Assembly (NCBI RefSeq): GCF_000718135.1
Contig: NZ_JOEM01000009.1
Span: forward strand, 248,001-312,000
Length of the DNA: 64,000 bases
Source of the DNA: Streptomyces cyaneofuscatus
Lineage (GTDB): Bacteria > Actinomycetota > Actinomycetes > Streptomycetales > Streptomycetaceae
Direction: 5' to 3'
Of the stretch, positions 60,554 through 64,000 are shown one piece after another. The position numbers and the translations under genes were made by a program. The notes beneath the pieces are model-generated. The model saw only the letters and a program-made list of their open reading frames with translations, was not told the origin of the DNA and did not search any database. The stretch's first letter is position 1, and every line of letters starts with the position of its first letter.

Positions 60554-61276
60554 TCAGGCCGGTTGCGGTTGCGGTTGCGCTTGCGGCGCCGCGTCCAGCC
60601 GTGCGTACGGGCCGCCCAGCCCCCACGCCTGGTGCATCGCGTCGGCGAAGGCGGCGGCGAGGAGGTGTTCGCCGGTCGGGCCGGGGTGGGTGCCGTCGTA
60701 CGTGTCCGTGTGGATGTCGTACCCCGGCGGGCGCGAGGCCAGCAGGAGCGGGGAGGACGGGGTGTCCAGGTCGGCCACGGCCTTGACGAGGAGTTCGTTG
60801 AAGCGGGCGCAGGAGGCGGCGAAGGGGGCGTCCGACTCGGCCCGGACGTTCGGTATCACCGGGAGCAGCACCATCCGGATGTGCGGGTTGGCCGTGCGGG
60901 CCGCCTCGATGAACGCGCGGGCGTTGGCCGCCGTCTGCTCGGCGTCCGTGTAGAACCCGAGGTCTATCAGGCCCAGCGAGACCAGCAGCACGTCCGCCTC
61001 CGCCGCGCGCACCGCGTCCGCGATCGCCGGCGCCATGTGCAGCCAGCCCTCGCCCCAGCCCGCCAGGTGCCTGCGCGCGTCGGGTGGGAAGGACGGGTCG
61101 GCGTACGCGTCGGAGAGCGGGGCGTTCGCCTCGGGGTCGTACAGCGTCGTGCGCGGCCCGACGATCTCGTACGGGACCGGGCAGACCGCCTCAAGGTGCT
61201 GCCACAGGCGGTAGCGCCAGGTGAAGTCGCCGGTGGCGCCGATGGTCATGGAGTCGCCGACCGGGAGAAAACGCAT
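60554..61276 (-). CDS. SGNH/GDSL hydrolase
   Basis: 240 residues from ATG 61276. GDSL block MRFLPVGDSMTIG, block with Gly, SLGLIDLGF (where Asn is normal in block III), DGTHPGPTG with Asp and His. Intracellular or, without signal, esterase/lipase of unknown substrate. Tail APQAQPQPQPA. Confidence 0.87.
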   Translation of the reverse strand: MRFLPVGDSMTIGATGDFTWRYRLWQHLEAVCPVPYEIVGPRTTLYDPEANAPLSDAYADPSFPPDARRHLAGWGEGWLHMAPAIADAVRAAEADVLLVSLGLIDLGFYTDAEQTAANARAFIEAARTANPHIRMVLLPVIPNVRAESDAPFAASCARFNELLVKAVADLDTPSSPLLLASRPPGYDIHTDTYDGTHPGPTGEHLLAAAFADAMHQAWGLGGPYARLDAAPQAQPQPQPA

Positions 61277-61424
61277 GGCGTCATCATGGCCGATCACGGC
61301 TGTGGCCTGCGACGTGACGATGGACACGGTGGGGCCGGGTGGGGGCGGACCCTGCGGCGGAGGGGGCCGGGGGTGTGGGCGGGGCCGGGCCTTGGACAGG
61401 GCCGCGACCGTGGACACTTGGGCC

Positions 61425-62456
61425 ATGCGTCCGTATCCGAGCCGCCCGGCACGTCTCGCCGTTTCCGCCGTTCCCGCCGCAGCCCTCCTGCTGCTCCTGG
61501 GGGCCGCCTGCCCCGCCGTCGCCGCCGACGGGGACCCCGACCGTGACTTCACGATCGAGGACTCCCGTATCACCGAGTCCAGCGGCCTCGCCGCCAGCCG
61601 TCTGCACCCCGGCGTCTACTGGACGCACAACGACAGCGACGACGGCCCCTACGTCTTCGCCGTCGACTCCCGCACCGGGAAGACCGTCGCGACCATCACC
61701 ATGCGGGGCGTGGGAGAGCCGCGGGATGTGGAAGGCATTTCGATCGGCCCTGACGGGGACATCTACGTCGGTGACATCGGGGACAACCTGGACGGCTCCT
61801 GGTCCCACGTCTGGATCTATCGCTTTCCCGAGCCCAAGGTCCTTCGCGACGCCACCGTCACCGCCACCCAGTACGACGTGAAGTACGCCGACGGGGCCCG
61901 CAACGCCGAGGCGCTGATGGTCCACCCGAAGACCGGGCGCGTCTACATCGCCTCCAAGAACGAGGACGGCGGCGGGCTCTACGAAGGGCCCGCCCGGCTC
62001 ACCACCGGCGCCCCGAACACCTTCCGGCGGGTCGGCGAGGTCCCGTGGGTGACGGACGGGGCCTTCTCGCCCGACGGGGGCTCGCTGGTGCTGCGCTCGT
62101 ACTTCAGTGCCCGCGTGTACGACTTCGCGGACGGCCGCCTCGGGGAGAGCCGGTCGGTCGCCGCGCCGTTCCAGCGGCAGGCGGAGTCGGTGACGTACAC
62201 GGCGGACGGAACGGCCCTGATGTTCGGCTCCGAGGGGGCGGGTAGTGAGGTCGTGCGTGTCGAGGTCGAAGGGGGCGCCAAGCCGTCGGGGGGCGGCGAG
62301 GAGAAGGGGAAGCCCTCCGGGAGTGGAACTCCCTCCTCCGGGGCGGGCGACGGTCAGGACGGTGACGGCAAGGGCAACGTGGGGCTCGGTGCGGTGATCA
62401 TCGTGGGGGTGGGGGCCCTGTGGTTCGCGCTCCGGCGGAAGCGGGGGCAGGGGTGA
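61425..62456 (+). CDS. Secreted or anchored beta-propeller protein
   Basis: 343 residues. Signal peptide (LAVSAVPAAALLLLLGAACPAVAA) then WD40/SdiA-regulated-like repeats (SSGLAASRLHPGVYWTHNDSDDG, PRDVEGISIGPDGDIYVGDIGDN). Ser/Gly linker and a C-terminal helix (VGLGAVIIVGVGALWFALRRKR), so anchored outside the cell. Function unknown. Confidence 0.87.
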   Translation: MRPYPSRPARLAVSAVPAAALLLLLGAACPAVAADGDPDRDFTIEDSRITESSGLAASRLHPGVYWTHNDSDDGPYVFAVDSRTGKTVATITMRGVGEPRDVEGISIGPDGDIYVGDIGDNLDGSWSHVWIYRFPEPKVLRDATVTATQYDVKYADGARNAEALMVHPKTGRVYIASKNEDGGGLYEGPARLTTGAPNTFRRVGEVPWVTDGAFSPDGGSLVLRSYFSARVYDFADGRLGESRSVAAPFQRQAESVTYTADGTALMFGSEGAGSEVVRVEVEGGAKPSGGGEEKGKPSGSGTPSSGAGDGQDGDGKGNVGLGAVIIVGVGALWFALRRKRGQG

Positions 62457-62505
62457 GGGGTGAGGGTGAGAGTGAGGGGTGAGGCCCGTGGCGCCCCTGG
62501 AACCC

Positions 62506-62907
62506 TCAGTCGCCGTTCACCACCGGCCACACCTCGTAGTGCAGCGTCCTGTCCCGCTTCAGCCGGTGCGCCAGCGGGACCAGCACGCCCTGCACGATCG
62601 GGTACTTCCGGGACAGCATCCGCGCCGCGTGCGTGTTCTCCTTCGTGCCCGGCCGCAGCAGCCGTGCGTGGGCGCTGATCTCCGGTCCCGTGGGTCTGCC
62701 CCGGACCGTGCACGGGGCGAGCTCCACCTTCGGGTGGTTGCGCATCCGCTCGACCTTCCAGGCCGAGGAGAACGTCCGGATGAAGGCGTGATCGCCCTCG
62801 ACGGCGATGTTCACGGGCGTGCCGACCGACGTGCCGTCCTGGCGGTGTGTGCTCAGCAGGACGGCGTACTGCTTCACGAACGGGGCTAGCTCCCGGCTGG
62901 CGTCCAT
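62506..62907 (-). CDS. PPOX-class F420-dependent oxidoreductase
   Basis: 133 residues. YAVLLSTHRQDGTSVGTPVNIAVEGDHAFIRTF, SSAWKVERMRNHPKVELAPC, GRPTGPEI fit the split-barrel F420-binding group. Probable role in redox of small molecules. Start 62907. Confidence 0.87.
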   Translation of the reverse strand: MDASRELAPFVKQYAVLLSTHRQDGTSVGTPVNIAVEGDHAFIRTFSSAWKVERMRNHPKVELAPCTVRGRPTGPEISAHARLLRPGTKENTHAARMLSRKYPIVQGVLVPLAHRLKRDRTLHYEVWPVVNGD

Positions 62908-62938
62908 ATCTCCATTGGGGCACGGGCCGGGCGCGTTG

Positions 62939-63772
62939 TCATGTCCGGTCCGCCGCCGCGTCTGCCGTCCGCTCCGCGACCAGGACCTCGAAACCGGCGA
63001 TCAGCCGTTCCAGCCCGAACGCGAAGTGGTCGAAGTCGGCGCTGAAGGTGTCCTCCGACATGCTCGCCATCATCGGGTACGCGCCACTGAGCATGGCCCG
63101 CTCCAGGTAGGGACGCTGGCTGTCCCAGAACTCCTCGTCGCTCAGCCCGGTCTGCGCCACCGCCTCCTCCGCGTCCCCCTGGGTGCGGGCGAGGCCCTCC
63201 ACGAAGCTGTTGACCGTGATGATCACGCCGATCAGCTCGGGGTCGCGCAGCCCCATGGAGCGCAGCGCGGCGAGCGAGAGCTCCAGGCCGCGCAGGGCGC
63301 TGGGGCCGAGCACCGTACGGGCCTGGTTGATCTTCAGCAGCCAGGGGTGGCGGCGCAGGTTGTCCAGGTAGGTCGTGGCCATGCGGTTGATCGCCACCCG
63401 CCAGTCGTCGGGGGCGGGAGGGGCTGCGGCGGGGCGGCCGGGCTCGTCGGGCAGGGGTTCGCCCAGCACCCGGTCGAGCATCAGGTCCAGGAGTTCGGCC
63501 TTGCCGGGGACGTACCGGTAGAGCGACATCGTGCCCGTGCCGAGCTCGGTGGAGAGCCGGCGCATGGAGACGGCGGCCAGCCCTTCCGCGTCCGCGACGG
63601 CGATGGCGGCCGTGACGATCCGGTCCAGCGTGAGGCCCGGTTTGGGGCCGCGGCTGGGGCGGTCCCCGGTGCCCCACAGGAGCTCCAGGCTGCGCGCGAT
63701 GTCGCCGCCCCCGGGGGTGGTGCCGTCCGTCGTCGCCGCCGCTGTCGATCCTGTCGATCCGTCTTTCGCCAT
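62939..63772 (-). CDS. TetR/AcrR regulator with TetR_C domain
   Basis: 277 residues. N-terminal 40 residues disordered; HTH LTLDRIVTAAIAVADAEGLAAVSMRRLSTELGTGTMSLYRYVPGKAELLDLMLDRVLGEPL (in parts). TetR_C-type ligand domain. Divergent from an ABC-transporter ATPase gene; three operators lie between. Represses drug export in similar loci. Confidence 0.9.
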   Translation of the reverse strand: MAKDGSTGSTAAATTDGTTPGGGDIARSLELLWGTGDRPSRGPKPGLTLDRIVTAAIAVADAEGLAAVSMRRLSTELGTGTMSLYRYVPGKAELLDLMLDRVLGEPLPDEPGRPAAAPPAPDDWRVAINRMATTYLDNLRRHPWLLKINQARTVLGPSALRGLELSLAALRSMGLRDPELIGVIITVNSFVEGLARTQGDAEEAVAQTGLSDEEFWDSQRPYLERAMLSGAYPMMASMSEDTFSADFDHFAFGLERLIAGFEVLVAERTADAAADRT

Positions 63773-63804
63773 GGGGGCAGCGTAATGCGCCGGAGGCGAT
63801 TTGG

Positions 63805-63857
63805 GTACGCCGTACTCGTATCAACGTACGCCGTACTCGGTTTGGGGTACGGTGTAC
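63805..63857. promoter_or_regulatory. Three tandem TetR operators, 21-bp period
   Basis: GTACGCCGTAC (63805-63815), GTACGCCGTAC (63826-63836), GTACGGTGTAC (63847-63857), starts 21 bp apart, all on the same face of the helix. Each is near-palindromic. They fill the space between TetR (starts 63772) and the ABC gene (63902). Confidence 0.85.
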
Positions 63858-63901
63858 TCAGTTCGCTTCCGGGTTGGTCGGAGAAGCAAGGGGGATTTGC
63901 C

Positions 63902-64000
63902 ATGTCCACGCCTATGTCCATGTCTGAAACCAGGCCGAGGTACGCGGTGCTCGCCGAAGGGCTCGTCAAGCGCTACCGGGCGCGGGGGAGGGGCGGGGTG
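63902..64000 (+). CDS. ABC transporter ATPase (DrrA-like), first 33 codons
   Basis: ATG 63902 with AAGGGGGA upstream. The product begins MSTPMSMSETRPRY and then VLAEGLVKRYRARGRG, the usual start of daunorubicin-resistance ATPases of the DrrA group. The gene runs off the window. Divergent from TetR, whose operators cover its promoter. Confidence 0.75.
   Translation, partial: MSTPMSMSETRPRYAVLAEGLVKRYRARGRGGV

Overview
The window is a piece of an actinobacterial, almost certainly Streptomyces, chromosome. The reasons are very high G+C with G/C-biased third codon positions, many GTG starts, several leaderless-looking genes, an XRE-DUF397 pair, a DUF3027/DUF2530/DUF2771 neighbourhood, WXG100-type proteins, and the futalosine menaquinone genes mqnB/mqnD at the left edge. 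From memory, S. coelicolor carries mqnD/mqnB at SCO4326/SCO4327; I could not check this by alignment. No rRNA or tRNA genes, CRISPR arrays or intact insertion sequences were recognised.

Layout. 1-13.8 kb looks like conserved core: mqnD (cut by the window edge) and mqnB, a lipoprotein, an MFS carrier, DUF3027, a 1,070-residue sacsin/Hsp90-like ATPase, a secreted protein, a CtpE-like P-type ATPase and an NCS2 purine permease. 13.9-25.8 kb is regulator/transporter country: MarR plus MFS, Uma2 nuclease-fold protein, a divergent EamA/MarR pair, aldo/keto reductase, proline iminopeptidase, a membrane Ser/Thr kinase with an extracellular solute-binding domain, two SDR oxidoreductases and a LysR regulator. 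At 26.4 kb a TetR gene and an alpha/beta hydrolase gene run head to head with both 5' ends missing, which looks like an old deletion. 27-36.6 kb holds an ECF41-type sigma factor, small enzymes, a second copy of the secreted protein family, and two STAS proteins with one anti-sigma-type ATPase (a partner-switching set).

36.6-50.5 kb is more accessory: an XRE/DUF397 pair with duplicated DUF397 motif, remnants of a toxin-antitoxin locus and of an IS5-like transposase, a SulP carrier with a MerR regulator, then a polymorphic-toxin locus (two WXG100-like proteins, a 582-residue WXG-like protein ending in a bacterial RNase A-like toxin domain, a candidate immunity protein of unknown family, a second stand-alone RNase A-like tip and a CdiI-like immunity protein). 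The toxin tip is visibly poorer in G+C than its surroundings. 50.6-64 kb returns to typical chromosome: CPBP protease, a TetR-controlled GH3 beta-glucosidase, a second divergent EamA/MarR pair with start codons inside its operators, MerR/oxidoreductase, SGNH hydrolase, secreted propeller protein, F420-type oxidoreductase, and a TetR gene divergent from the start of an ABC transporter with three operator copies spaced exactly 21 bp.

Regulatory highlights: the two secreted-protein genes 23 kb apart share a bipartite promoter-like motif with identical spacer (17 nt) and identical distance to the start codon (73 nt); and several regulator genes have clear inverted repeats in their intergenic regions. 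All family names are from pattern recognition of the translated sequence; no database search was run.
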